Shown here piece by piece: positions 36,168-44,720 of a stretch of 55,153 bases of DNA; position 1 is the first letter of the stretch, and every line of letters begins with the position of its first letter. The DNA is from JANMDU01 sp031388245 (GTDB taxonomy: Bacteria > Pseudomonadota > Gammaproteobacteria > Burkholderiales > Burkholderiaceae_C). The position numbers and the translations under genes were made by a program. The stretch lies in the NCBI GenBank assembly GCA_031388245.1, contig JANNED010000340.1, positions 1 to 55,153 on the forward strand, written 5' to 3'. The notes beneath the pieces are model-generated. The model saw only the letters and a program-made list of their open reading frames with translations, did no database searches and had not been told where the DNA came from.

Positions 36168-36734
36168 TCACATCTTCTTAGAGAAGGTGACAACAAGCTC
36201 ACCGAGCGTGATGCCAAATTTGCTCATCGTGGCTTTGTTGATGACCACTCTGTCATCCATCTGATACATCCAATCGTCAAACTGCACCTCATACACTTTG
36301 CCATCGACGGGCAACGCCAGCGTATAGCCCCAGCGGAAGGCATTGCCGCGCTGCTCACCATAGCCTGTGCCCACCACATCGTCGGCGCGGCCTTCGTAGC
36401 GCACGATGCCATCTGTGCCGGCTATGCGCTTCATGCGCCAGATGCGTTTTTCTTTTTTGCCATCGCTGTAGATGAAGTCTTCATCCAAAATGCCTTCCTC
36501 GCCCTGCCACGAGCAATTCATCGTCACGACAAAGCGACGCGCTACTTTGCCTGCCCGATCGGTGAAGATTCCCCATCCGTCGACGCGGCCATTGAAGTAA
36601 GCCTTCAAATCAAACGCAGGTTTTTCATTGGCGTAATCAGCCACTTGCGCTCGCGTGCTACAGCCTGTGATGGCCAGTGTTGCGCTCGTGCCAACCGCTG
36701 CCAGCCACAGACGCCGAGAGGATGAATAAGACAT
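36168..36734 (-). CDS. DUF3833 lipoprotein
   Basis: The 188-residue protein starts at the ATG at 36734. Its signal has the lipobox ATLAITGCS. The DUF3833 core follows: LKAYFNGRVDGWGIFTDRAGKV, LDEDFIYSDGKKEKRIWR, and DDWMYQMDDRVVINKATMSKFG near the end. The family is lipocalin-like in style and is linked with Cfa and DUF1365 genes in many proteobacteria. It lies 13 bp after the MFS gene. Confidence 0.92.
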   Translation of the reverse strand: MSYSSSRRLWLAAVGTSATLAITGCSTRAQVADYANEKPAFDLKAYFNGRVDGWGIFTDRAGKVARRFVVTMNCSWQGEEGILDEDFIYSDGKKEKRIWRMKRIAGTDGIVRYEGRADDVVGTGYGEQRGNAFRWGYTLALPVDGKVYEVQFDDWMYQMDDRVVINKATMSKFGITLGELVVTFSKKM

Positions 36735-36747
36735 GACAAACTCCATT

Positions 36748-38016
36748 TCAATTGAATTTTTGGCCTCGTGCCGCTACAAACAAAGCACCACTTGCTATCA
36801 ATTTAAGTGCACACGGCAACACGCAATAAGCAATGACCAAGGCTTGCAAAGCCTGCGGATCACGTGCGCCCGGCGTGTAGCCAAACAGATCAAGCAAGGG
36901 CAAAGCCAAACCTGCGGCCCATGCCATGTTGAGCTTGGTGGCGAAATTCCACCAGCCATAATAGGCGCCTTCATGTTGCTCTTGGTCTCCCTCGGCTTGT
37001 ATCGCACCCGTCAGCAGTGCGCTGGGAAACGCCAAATCCGCGCCCAGCGCCACGCCAGACAAAGCACACACCACGGCATACGCCCAAACATCGCCTGCGC
37101 CCAGCGTGGCCGCCCATATAAACACGAGCATAGAGAGCACCATGCTCACGAGCCAGCCCCAAGCCAAACCAATACGCTTGACGGCTTGCATCCACAGCGG
37201 AATAGCCAGCGCTCCGGCGATGAAATACACACCTAAAAACAATGCTTCTAAATTTTTGGGCGCCTGCAACCGATCTTGCACGAAGAACAGCACCAACGTC
37301 GCGGGCACAGCACTGGCGATGCCATTCAATATAAAAATCAACATCAAAGCGCGAAAGCGCCCGTTGCGCCATGGCCGCCACACATCTTGCTTTGCTTGGG
37401 CATGGGCTTGATCAAGCGGCTTGGGCGCATGCGCCAGCGCCCACAAGCCCAGCGCCAACAACAACACAAACACGCTCACCATCACGGGCAGCCCAGCTAC
37501 CACTGGCAGGGTGGAAGCCAGCAACACGCCAATCAAGCCAGGTGCCTCGCGCCAGGCTGCTACGCTCGCCCGAAATGACGCATCGCCACCCAACCTTGCG
37601 CCCCAGCTCTGGTGCGCCACACTGATGAAACTGTAGGCTGCATACGTCACGATCAAGCCTAGCGTAGCCCAAACAAGCAAGCCTTGGCCTCGCACCGGCG
37701 GGAAAAAAAGCGCCGCAAAGCCAAGCGCCAAGATCACGGCAACCGCACACGCCATGCGCCACACCGCTTGCACCGAACGACCAAACAAGCGATCCGCCCA
37801 ACCCCCAAGCGCTGGATCAATCAACGCATCCAACAACCGCGCGCCCAGCAAAATCGCACCAAGTGTGGACAATCCCACGCCAAATTCACGTGCATAAAAA
37901 TTGGGCAAAAGCACATACAGCGGCAGTGCCACAAAAGCCAATGCAATGCCCAAAGCCCCATAACTCAAGCCCTGGCGAACAGACCAAACAGCATGCGCGG
38001 CATGTGCGCTCTTCAC
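36748..38016 (-). CDS. MFS transporter (GPH/MelB-like)
   Basis: The 422-residue protein has 12 predicted helices. It starts at a GTG whose last bases overlap the stop of the upstream gene (GTGA). LLGARLLDALIDPALGGWADR is the family-typical loop 2-3 motif. Members of this group are often annotated as sugar-cation symporters, but the operon context suggests a lipid or lipid-precursor role. Confidence 0.9.
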   Translation of the reverse strand: MKSAHAAHAVWSVRQGLSYGALGIALAFVALPLYVLLPNFYAREFGVGLSTLGAILLGARLLDALIDPALGGWADRLFGRSVQAVWRMACAVAVILALGFAALFFPPVRGQGLLVWATLGLIVTYAAYSFISVAHQSWGARLGGDASFRASVAAWREAPGLIGVLLASTLPVVAGLPVMVSVFVLLLALGLWALAHAPKPLDQAHAQAKQDVWRPWRNGRFRALMLIFILNGIASAVPATLVLFFVQDRLQAPKNLEALFLGVYFIAGALAIPLWMQAVKRIGLAWGWLVSMVLSMLVFIWAATLGAGDVWAYAVVCALSGVALGADLAFPSALLTGAIQAEGDQEQHEGAYYGWWNFATKLNMAWAAGLALPLLDLFGYTPGARDPQALQALVIAYCVLPCALKLIASGALFVAARGQKFN

Positions 38017-38600
38017 TTCGGTTTACTCTCTGCCGCGCCGATCAATTCGCTGCGCATTTTGGGTTCGCTGGTTTGGGCGCTGAGCCAAATCCCAAAAAAT
38101 AGTCGCGTGAATTCTGCATCGCGCACCTCGCCAATGGGCTTGCCGTTCAAGCTGAAGCTGGCGCTGCCGTCAGGCCAGTGAATGCCGATCAGTTGATCAC
38201 CCTTCTTCACATCAGGGAAGGTTTTCTTCATGTTGTCCAGCCACTGCGCCGCTTTCTCATCGCTGACTTTGCTCAATCGGCTCATCTCCTTGAGTGAGCG
38301 CTCGGCAATCATGCTGCCTTTGAAGCTGCGCAGGTAGCGCAGCTCAAGTGCAAAAGGCTCGGCAGCATAGTTGCTTGCCGAAAAGCCGTCAGCGGCCCAC
38401 AGCTTGGCATCGTAAATACTAAAGCCATACACCACCAAGCGCGCCTGCCCCACAGCACGCACGCCGCTGATGGCTTGCGCCACGCCAGCCGGTGCTGCCT
38501 GCAAGTTTGTTGAAGCAAATCCGCTATTTGCCAGCGAAAAACATGCACAGATTGCTATTAATAACATAGCAAATAATTTTTGGCGTGAGTATGCAAGCAT
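38013..38600 (-). CDS. Chalcone-isomerase-like periplasmic protein
   Basis: The 195-residue protein has a signal peptide and the chalcone-isomerase-like core (VYGFSIYDAKLWA, FALELRYLRSFKGSMIAERSL, FFGIWL). Bacterial members are not flavonoid enzymes and probably bind fatty acids. The N-terminal 15 codons, including the ATG at 38600, lie in a dispersed repeat (copy H). A second ATG at 38567 could be the true start. It follows cfa after 6 bp. Confidence 0.88.
   Translation of the reverse strand: MLAYSRQKLFAMLLIAICACFSLANSGFASTNLQAAPAGVAQAISGVRAVGQARLVVYGFSIYDAKLWAADGFSASNYAAEPFALELRYLRSFKGSMIAERSLKEMSRLSKVSDEKAAQWLDNMKKTFPDVKKGDQLIGIHWPDGSASFSLNGKPIGEVRDAEFTRLFFGIWLSAQTSEPKMRSELIGAAESKPK
38552..38598 (+). 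repeat. Dispersed hairpin repeat, copy H (over the start of the chalcone-isomerase-like gene)
   Basis: TTGCTAT-N7-ATAGCAA (38552-38572) is perfect, followed by AGTATGCAAGC in place of TATGCCGGC. It encodes part of the signal peptide of the gene on the other strand. Confidence 0.6.
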
Positions 38601-38606
38601 GCTGAT

Positions 38607-39839
38607 TCACGATGGTTTGAGCAAGGTGAACTGCATCACATCAATGCTCTTTTCTTCAAAGGCCGCTTCGCAATAAGCCAAATAAAATTCCCAAGTGCGT
38701 ATGAATTTTTCATCAAAGCCCAGTGGCTGCATATCTGCACGGCGCTGCAAAAAATCCGCTCGCCAGCGGCGGCACGTTTCGGCGTAATCTTGGCCAAATG
38801 CAAACTGATCCACCACTTGCAAGCCTGCGGCCTGCGCTGCTTTGCAAAATTCACTGGGGCTGGGCAGACACCCGCCCGGGAAAATATACTGCTGAATAAA
38901 GTCTGTGGATTTCACATAGCGCTCAAACAGCGCATCATCAATCGTGATGGCTTGTATGCAAGCGCATCCACCGCTCTTGAGCAATCGAGAGACAGTGGAA
39001 AAATATTCTGACCAATATTCGCGGCCCACGGCCTCCACCATTTCGATGGAGCAGATCGCATCGAATGCTGGATCTTGAATATCGCGGTAATCTTGCAAAC
39101 GCAGATCCGCATGTGCGGCTTTGCCAACGCGTTCCATGCGTTGTGTGGCGAAATCGAGTTGCTCGGTAGAGAGCGTCACGCCCGTGATCTTGGCATCCAA
39201 CTCATTGGCCGCGATTTCTGCCAAGCCACCCCAACCGCAACCAATCTCTAGCACGCGATCTTTGGGCTTGACACCCGCCATGCGCAATGCCCGACGTATT
39301 TTGGCGTGTTGCGCATCCAGCATTGGTTTGGATGTGTCACCTTCAAACCATGCGCTGGAGTAGCTCATGCTTTTATCGAGCCAAAGCTCATAAAAAGCAT
39401 TGCCTAGATCATAGTGTGCATGGATATTTTTTTGCGAATTAGCCTTCGTATTTCGATTCAGCAGATGCTTGATGCGGTAGGCCAAGCGACCCAGCCAAGT
39501 GCCATAAATGATGTCTTCGACTTCACGGCGATTGGCCACAAACACGCGCAACACATTCGCCAGATTCGGCGTGCTCCAGTCGCCCGAAATATAGCCTTCA
39601 GCGAAACCAATGTCGCCTGATTTAAGCGCTGCCGAGCATACATTCCAATTGTGCAACACCAAGCTACCATGCATGCTGGCTTGCTCCCCAGTTTGGCCAA
39701 AATGCTGCATGCTGCCATCGGGCAACTGCACGGCTAGCGAGCCGATTTTTAGCTGCTGCAACAGCTTCAGGCATGTGCGCGCGGCGGCCGGTGTGCCTTG
39801 TGGAACTTCAAACGAACGGGTTGGGCTGGGAACGAGCAT
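38607..39839 (-). CDS. cfa: Cyclopropane-fatty-acyl-phospholipid synthase family methyltransferase
   Basis: The 410-residue protein transfers a methyl or methylene group from SAM to unsaturated acyl chains of membrane phospholipids. The SAM site is VLEIGCGWGGLAE. Other conserved segments are NIHAHYDLGNAFYELWLD, SMSYSSAWF and the CSIEMVEAVG motif. Related enzymes in this neighbourhood make either cyclopropane or methylated unsaturated (furan precursor) acyl chains, so the exact product is open. It lies 17 bp after the DUF1365 gene. Confidence 0.95.
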   Translation of the reverse strand: MLVPSPTRSFEVPQGTPAAARTCLKLLQQLKIGSLAVQLPDGSMQHFGQTGEQASMHGSLVLHNWNVCSAALKSGDIGFAEGYISGDWSTPNLANVLRVFVANRREVEDIIYGTWLGRLAYRIKHLLNRNTKANSQKNIHAHYDLGNAFYELWLDKSMSYSSAWFEGDTSKPMLDAQHAKIRRALRMAGVKPKDRVLEIGCGWGGLAEIAANELDAKITGVTLSTEQLDFATQRMERVGKAAHADLRLQDYRDIQDPAFDAICSIEMVEAVGREYWSEYFSTVSRLLKSGGCACIQAITIDDALFERYVKSTDFIQQYIFPGGCLPSPSEFCKAAQAAGLQVVDQFAFGQDYAETCRRWRADFLQRRADMQPLGFDEKFIRTWEFYLAYCEAAFEEKSIDVMQFTLLKPS

Positions 39840-39856
39840 AGGAAGAGTCGTAATAA

Positions 39857-40612
39857 TTAGCGTGATACCAAAACTGCCGGGGGCGTAGGCTTCGAGAAAA
39901 AAGGCACGCGCTTAAAGAACAGCCTTATCGCTTGCCAATGTATTCTCGCTATCACACCCAGCGTCATGGCGCCATAAGAGAAGATTGCTTTGCGCACCGA
40001 TTGGCTGCTGAGTTGTTGTAGCTCTCCACTGACGGAGGTTTGCAACAGCGCACCCGAGTCGTCATCATAGTCAACTCGAGCAATGGTTCGGTTGTGTGCA
40101 GTGGTCATAAAACGGAAGCGATAACGCCCTTCTACATTGCAAAATGGCGAGACATGGAATACTTTGTTGGCGTGCAGCTCTTGCCCGAACTGAGCATGAT
40201 CGAGTAAATACACATGGCGCTCACCGAAGGTGTTGTTGACTTCCACCACCACGGCGCGAAGGCTGCCATCGCTGCGGTGGCAATACCAAAAGCTCACGGG
40301 TTTGAAGCTGTAGCCAAATACACGTGGATAGCAATGCAGCCAAGCCTCGCCTGTCGCATCCTCAATGCCTTCGCTGCGCAACAGTTCGTTCAACCATGCC
40401 AGCGCATCAGCGCGGCCATCGCCATGGTCTTTGTCATAAAAGCTGATAGCAGCGCGTTGATTTCGTGCAAGCGCACCGTTGCCTTGCGTGGCCATGCTGC
40501 GCAGGGGTAGCATCAAAAAATAGGTTGGATACACAAAAGCGTTTCGCGCCGGTCGCAATCGCGTATGGCGCACACGGCCAAAGCCCATCATGGCTACCGC
40601 TGGCGCATTCAT
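39857..40612 (-). CDS. DUF1365 protein
   Basis: The 251-residue protein matches the family by GFGRVRHTRLRPARNAFVYP, YCHRSDGSLRAVVVEVNNTFGE and KVFHVSPFCNVEGRYRF. It almost always travels with the FAD oxidoreductase and Cfa genes and is presumed to act in the same acyl-chain modification. The start overlaps the upstream stop by 4 bp (ATGA). Confidence 0.94.
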   Translation of the reverse strand: MNAPAVAMMGFGRVRHTRLRPARNAFVYPTYFLMLPLRSMATQGNGALARNQRAAISFYDKDHGDGRADALAWLNELLRSEGIEDATGEAWLHCYPRVFGYSFKPVSFWYCHRSDGSLRAVVVEVNNTFGERHVYLLDHAQFGQELHANKVFHVSPFCNVEGRYRFRFMTTAHNRTIARVDYDDDSGALLQTSVSGELQQLSSQSVRKAIFSYGAMTLGVIARIHWQAIRLFFKRVPFFSKPTPPAVLVSR

Positions 40613-41907
40613 GCCATGTCCCTGTGAATTTGCCGCAAGAGGGCGCGGGCAGCGGCCAGGCCAGAGAGCAAGCCATCTTCATGAAAGCCATAGCGCGTCC
40701 ATGCGCCACAAAACCATGCGTGCTGTTTGCCGTTGATCTCAGGCAAACGCGCTTGCGCTGTGGTTGCTGCCAAATCCATCACTGGGTGCGCGTATTCAAA
40801 CTCGGCCATGACATGCTTACGCTCAATGGGCACCACTGGATTCAAACTCACGATCACGGGCTGCCTGAATGGAATCGGTTGTAGCTTGTTGATCAAATAA
40901 TGCAAGCAAACGCGGCTGCTGTTTTGTGCATCATTGCCGCGCACATAATTCCAAGCACTCCAAGCCAGCTTCGCTTTGGGCAAAACGCTGCTGTCCGTGT
41001 GAAGGACGGCGATATTCGGTTGCGTTTTGAAGGCGCTCAATATTTCTCGCTCGGTTGCACTGGCATCGCGCAGCAAGGCCAGCGCTTGCGGTGCATGTGT
41101 TGCGAAAATCACGTGATCAAAACGCTCTGCCAAGCCAGCTGTTATCACTCGTACGCCCTGGGCATCCCGCTCTACAAGCTGCACAGGTGTGTTCAAGCGT
41201 TTGTCTGCAATTTTGTTGGTGATGCGGCTCACATAATTGCGCGATCCGCCCGTGACTGTCCACCATTTTGGGCGATTGCTGACCTGCATCAAACCATGAT
41301 TGTGGCAAAAGCGAATCATGGTGGCGACGGGAAATTGCAGCATTTGCTCGGTTGGACAGCTCCAAATGCAGCCGAGCATGGGCAGCAGATACCAATCTTG
41401 CATTTCTTGGCCAAAACGATGCTCTCGCAGAAAATCGGCGAGCGGCTGCATCATTTGCGCTTCGGTACCGGCTTGCGCAATCTGCGTGCAAAGGCGATTC
41501 AAACGAAGCACTTCCAGCAGCATTTTCAAAAAACGGGGGCGAAGCATATTGCTGCGCTGCGCGAACACGGTATTGAGGTTGCCGCCGCTCCATTCAAGTG
41601 CGCGTGTGCCGTCTCGCCCCTGCACAGAAAAGCTCATCTCGGTCATCGTTGTATGAACGCCTAATTGTGCAAACAAAGCGATCAAGTTGGGATAGGTGCG
41701 TTCGTTGTAAACAAGAAATCCCGTATCGATGCCATGTGTGCGCATGCCGTGCGGTGTCGGCAGGCTGATGTCTACTGTGTTGGCGTGGCCACCAAAATAT
41801 GCGCTCGCTTCAAAAAGTGTGATGTCGGCATGGCCATCCAGTGCGTGCGCAGCACCCAAACCCGTGATACCGGAGCCAATGATGGCAATCTTCGGGTGGG
41901 CTTTCAT
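40609..41907 (-). CDS. FAD-dependent amine-oxidase-type oxidoreductase
   Basis: The 432-residue protein starts at the ATG at 41907 (a GTG lies directly upstream). The FAD Rossmann motif is IIGSGITGLGAAHAL with the acidic end ITLFEAS, then GGHANTVD. WFCGAWTRYGFHEDGLLSG closes the FAD site. It is the first gene of the eight-gene operon. In other proteobacteria its homologues act with the Cfa-like enzyme in fatty-acid modification; the desaturase-like role is known for the furan fatty-acid pathway, and it is inferred here. Confidence 0.93.
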   Translation of the reverse strand: MKAHPKIAIIGSGITGLGAAHALDGHADITLFEASAYFGGHANTVDISLPTPHGMRTHGIDTGFLVYNERTYPNLIALFAQLGVHTTMTEMSFSVQGRDGTRALEWSGGNLNTVFAQRSNMLRPRFLKMLLEVLRLNRLCTQIAQAGTEAQMMQPLADFLREHRFGQEMQDWYLLPMLGCIWSCPTEQMLQFPVATMIRFCHNHGLMQVSNRPKWWTVTGGSRNYVSRITNKIADKRLNTPVQLVERDAQGVRVITAGLAERFDHVIFATHAPQALALLRDASATEREILSAFKTQPNIAVLHTDSSVLPKAKLAWSAWNYVRGNDAQNSSRVCLHYLINKLQPIPFRQPVIVSLNPVVPIERKHVMAEFEYAHPVMDLAATTAQARLPEINGKQHAWFCGAWTRYGFHEDGLLSGLAAARALLRQIHRDMA

Positions 41908-42053
41908 CACACACGTTGCTTAGAAAGCTGTATAGAAAAAGCTGAGAGATGCCCTGAGACGAAACAAGGAAGGAGGGAGGAGGAAAACCGCCTCAGGATT
42001 TCAAATAATTCGAACACCGTTCGCAGATCTCGCAGCAAAAAAAATTGAAGTCG

Positions 42054-42151
42054 TTCAATTCAAAATAATTGAACCACATTTGATAATCAAATGTCGCTTG
42101 TGAAGGTTAACAAAGCCTGTCTCATACATCAATAAAAACTTATTGATGTAT
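42054..42151. promoter_or_regulatory. Cluster of three palindromes (candidate operators)
   Basis: TTCAATT-N6-AATTGAA (42054-42073), a 19-bp perfect palindrome ACATTTGAT-A-ATCAAATGT (42076-42094) and 12-bp arms ATACATCAATAA / TTATTGATGTAT with a 4-nt loop (42124-42151). A short CGAAC-N3-GTTCG lies at 42011-42023. They lie in the AT-rich 431-bp gap between the divergent lipid operon and the ferritin-fold gene. No T runs suggest a terminator. Confidence 0.5.
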
Positions 42152-42338
42152 ATTGTGACTGATAAGTCTTTTATTGCAACTAAACAGTTAATATCCCTTT
42201 CGTAAACAGGGGTACTGCGTGCGGCGGTTTCAAATTTGTTGTGTGCAAAACCCTGCAATATCGCAGTGGCTCAGCGATGCGTCAAAACTCTGACACACAG
42301 CACCGTTAAAATCATCGATTAGTTGACAAGGTGCTTAG

Positions 42339-43223
42339 ATGCTTTATCCAGAACTTTTCAAACAGCTCGAATCTGTCCGCTGGGACATGGACAAGGACAT
42401 TCCTTGGGCCAGCTTTGATCCAGCCAAGCTCACCGACGAGCAGGCGCAGACGATCAAAATGAATGCGATCACCGAGTGGGCTGCATTGCCCGCTACAGAA
42501 ATGTTCTTGCGCGATAACCGTGATGACTCTGATTTTTCGGCATTCATGTCAATTTGGTTTTTTGAAGAGCAAAAGCATTCGCTGGTGCTGATGGAATACT
42601 TGAAGCGCTTTCGCCCAGAGCTTGTGCCGTCCGAGCAAGAGCTGCACGAGATTCGTTTTGAGTTTGAGCCCGCACCTGCGCTAGAAACCCTGATGATGCA
42701 TTTCTGCGGCGAGATTCGCCTGAACCATTGGTATCGCCGCGCCAGCGAGTGGCACAGCGAGCCCGTCATCAAACACATCTATACCACGCTCAGCCAGGAT
42801 GAGGCTCGCCATGGCGGCGCCTATCTGCGCTACATGAAGCGCGCGATTGGTAAATTTGGCGATGAGGCCAAAGCGGCATTCACCAAAGTCGGCGTGCTCA
42901 TGGCCAGTGCGCGGCGCACCGCGCAAGCCCTGCACCCTACAAATCTGCATGTGAACAAAGCGCTCTTTCCGCGTGACACCATCCAAAGCCGTTTGCCCAA
43001 TCCCGAGTGGCTGGAACACTGGCTCGATAAGCAAATCAATTTTGATGCGGTGTGGGAGACCAAAGTGGTTGAGCGCATTTTGCACAACATGAGCTTACTG
43101 ATGGAGCGCAGCTTCTTGACGGCTTCTGAGCTCAATCGCTATCGCAAAGAATTGGCGCAAAGCTTGGCTGCCAAAGCTGAGGGCTTGGTGCAAGTGCCCT
43201 CTGGTATCGTGCGTGCAGCGTAG
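42339..43223 (+). CDS. Ferritin-like di-iron protein (acyl-ACP desaturase-like)
   Basis: The 294-residue, mostly helical protein carries two Glu...ExxH pairs expected of a di-iron site: the EWAALPATE region with FEEQKHS, and GEIRLNHWY with DEARH. It resembles the 'ferritin' or acyl-ACP desaturase-type proteins found in Burkholderiales. An oxygen-dependent desaturase or hydroxylase would fit the neighbouring lipid-modifying operon, but this is inference. AAGGTG precedes the ATG. Confidence 0.85.
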   Translation: MLYPELFKQLESVRWDMDKDIPWASFDPAKLTDEQAQTIKMNAITEWAALPATEMFLRDNRDDSDFSAFMSIWFFEEQKHSLVLMEYLKRFRPELVPSEQELHEIRFEFEPAPALETLMMHFCGEIRLNHWYRRASEWHSEPVIKHIYTTLSQDEARHGGAYLRYMKRAIGKFGDEAKAAFTKVGVLMASARRTAQALHPTNLHVNKALFPRDTIQSRLPNPEWLEHWLDKQINFDAVWETKVVERILHNMSLLMERSFLTASELNRYRKELAQSLAAKAEGLVQVPSGIVRAA

Positions 43224-43238
43224 AGCAGACACCATATT

Positions 43239-43282
43239 GCTATTAAATAAATAGCATACTATGCAGATAATATGCCGGCAAC
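43239..43282 (+). repeat. Dispersed hairpin repeat, copy I (provides the rfaE2 start codon)
   Basis: GCTAT-N7-ATAGC (43239-43255), ATACTATGC, then TATGCCGGCAAC (43271-43282). The ATG of rfaE2 is in the final conserved block. This is the best copy for defining the consensus. Confidence 0.8.
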
Positions 43283-43718
43283 TGAGCTGTTTGACATCAA
43301 AAATCTGCCCAAACCAGTGGTGTTCACCAATGGCGTGTTCGATGTGTTGCATCGTGGTCATGTGAGTTATTTGCAGGCCGCTCGTGCTTTGGGTGGCAGC
43401 TTGGTGGTTGCGCTGAACTCGGATGCCTCGGCCAAGCGTTTGGGCAAAGGGCCAGATCGACCGCTCAACAGTGAGCAAGACCGCGCCTTCTTGATCGGTG
43501 CGCTTGCATGCGTCGATGCCGTGTTGCTGTTCGAAGAAGACACACCGTATCAAAGCATCGAAAAAATCCGCCCCAACATCATCGTCAAAGGCGGTGATTA
43601 CGACATGAGCAAGCTGCCCGAAACCGCGCTGGTTCAAAGCTGGGGCGGCAAAGCGCTCGCGCTGCCTTTTGAGGCGGGTTATTCGACCACGGCCTTGGTC
43701 AACAAAATTCGCGCATGA
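43272..43718 (+). CDS. rfaE2: D-glycero-beta-D-manno-heptose 1-phosphate adenylyltransferase
   Basis: The 148-residue nucleotidyltransferase makes ADP-heptose for LPS core. Motifs are VFTNGVFDVLHRGHVSYL (HxGH), ALNSDASAKRLGKGPDRP and IIVKGGDYD. It corresponds to the C-terminal half of E. coli HldE; the kinase is separate and not in the window. The start codon and first codons (MPAT) come from a dispersed repeat. Its 3' end overlaps the convergent esterase gene by 20 bp. Confidence 0.94.
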   Translation: MPATELFDIKNLPKPVVFTNGVFDVLHRGHVSYLQAARALGGSLVVALNSDASAKRLGKGPDRPLNSEQDRAFLIGALACVDAVLLFEEDTPYQSIEKIRPNIIVKGGDYDMSKLPETALVQSWGGKALALPFEAGYSTTALVNKIRA

Positions 43719-44619
43719 ACTGCGCAGCTGCCCGCCAATCAGAGGCCTGCATCGCATGACCGCCACTGCGCTCACGCAAGCGCAGTGATGGCGCTGCATT
43801 CAATTGATGCCAAGTGGGCTGCAATACTTGGTGCATATGCCGCGTGCCCAGTGGGTTGGCCCATAAGTCATCATGCGCTTGCATGATGAGTAGCGGGCGA
43901 GGCGCGATGCGCGCCCACAAGGCAGTGCAGTCGATCTGCTGCAAACGATCTTGCGCGGCTGTTTGTTGCGCAGAGCAGGCCAGCCAATGCGGAAATTGCT
44001 GCGCCAGTTGTGCCAAGCTTTCAGCCCCCTCACCCGCCAAAGCGAGTGAGGCCGCCCCGCCCGTGCCGCTGTTGTGCGACATCACGGCATCGAGCTGCGC
44101 ATCTGATGCGGCTGCCAGCAGCGCAGCCTTGCCTCCACGCGAATGGCCCATTGCGCCAATCTTGGCCTGCGGGTACTGGCTGCGCAAGATGCACGCTGAG
44201 ACCGCGATGCCCCAAGCCCACACCGCCAAACAGCCGCTCGTGCTGCCCGGAAATTGCGTGTAAAACGCGCCACGCCGCTTTGCATCGGGTGGATCATGGG
44301 CAATGTCCAAGCGGTTAAACCAAGCCAAAGTGATGCCTTCTTGCGCGCAGGAGTGCATGGCCTCGTTGCTCACAACGTGCGGCCAACAGCCATCTGGGCT
44401 GAGCAGGATGCGCTGGTGGCTGGGCTGAGGCGAAGGTCGGTGGACAAACAGCGTCCAACTTACCCACTCTGGCTCGCCCACGGCAATCCTCCAAACCTCC
44501 AAGCCATGGTGCATGCGAGACAGCTGATGCATGAGCTGGGCGCGCGGCGCATCTTTGACTGATACAGCGCCGCCATAGCAGGTGTGTAAAAACTCTTGGG
44601 CGCTATCGATCAAGCTCAT
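43699..44619 (-). CDS. Alpha/beta hydrolase, CE15 (glucuronoyl esterase)-like
   Basis: The 306-residue protein has the nucleophile motif GHSRGGK (Ser160), which matches the G-x-S-R-x-G-K pattern of CE15 esterases, and NSGTGGAA at about 183-190, like the CE15 ESGSGGA segment. No signal peptide is seen, so it would act in the cytosol, unlike fungal CE15. It is divergent from the sugar ABC operon, suggesting removal of esters from imported sugars. A plain dienelactone-type hydrolase is the alternative. Confidence 0.78.
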   Translation of the reverse strand: MSLIDSAQEFLHTCYGGAVSVKDAPRAQLMHQLSRMHHGLEVWRIAVGEPEWVSWTLFVHRPSPQPSHQRILLSPDGCWPHVVSNEAMHSCAQEGITLAWFNRLDIAHDPPDAKRRGAFYTQFPGSTSGCLAVWAWGIAVSACILRSQYPQAKIGAMGHSRGGKAALLAAASDAQLDAVMSHNSGTGGAASLALAGEGAESLAQLAQQFPHWLACSAQQTAAQDRLQQIDCTALWARIAPRPLLIMQAHDDLWANPLGTRHMHQVLQPTWHQLNAAPSLRLRERSGGHAMQASDWRAAAQFMREFC

Positions 44620-44720
44620 GGTAGGCTAACAGCAGGGTAAGCGATGATACAGATCATATTGCCAGCTTGAGGCTGAGGGACTATCGTTGCGGCCTGATTC
44701 AAATTTATTAGGAGACTTTC

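Noticed and set aside
42011..42023. SOS box (CGAAC-N3-GTTCG)
   Set aside because: It resembles Gram-positive LexA sites, whereas betaproteobacterial LexA uses CTGT-N8-ACAG; the neighbours are not SOS genes.
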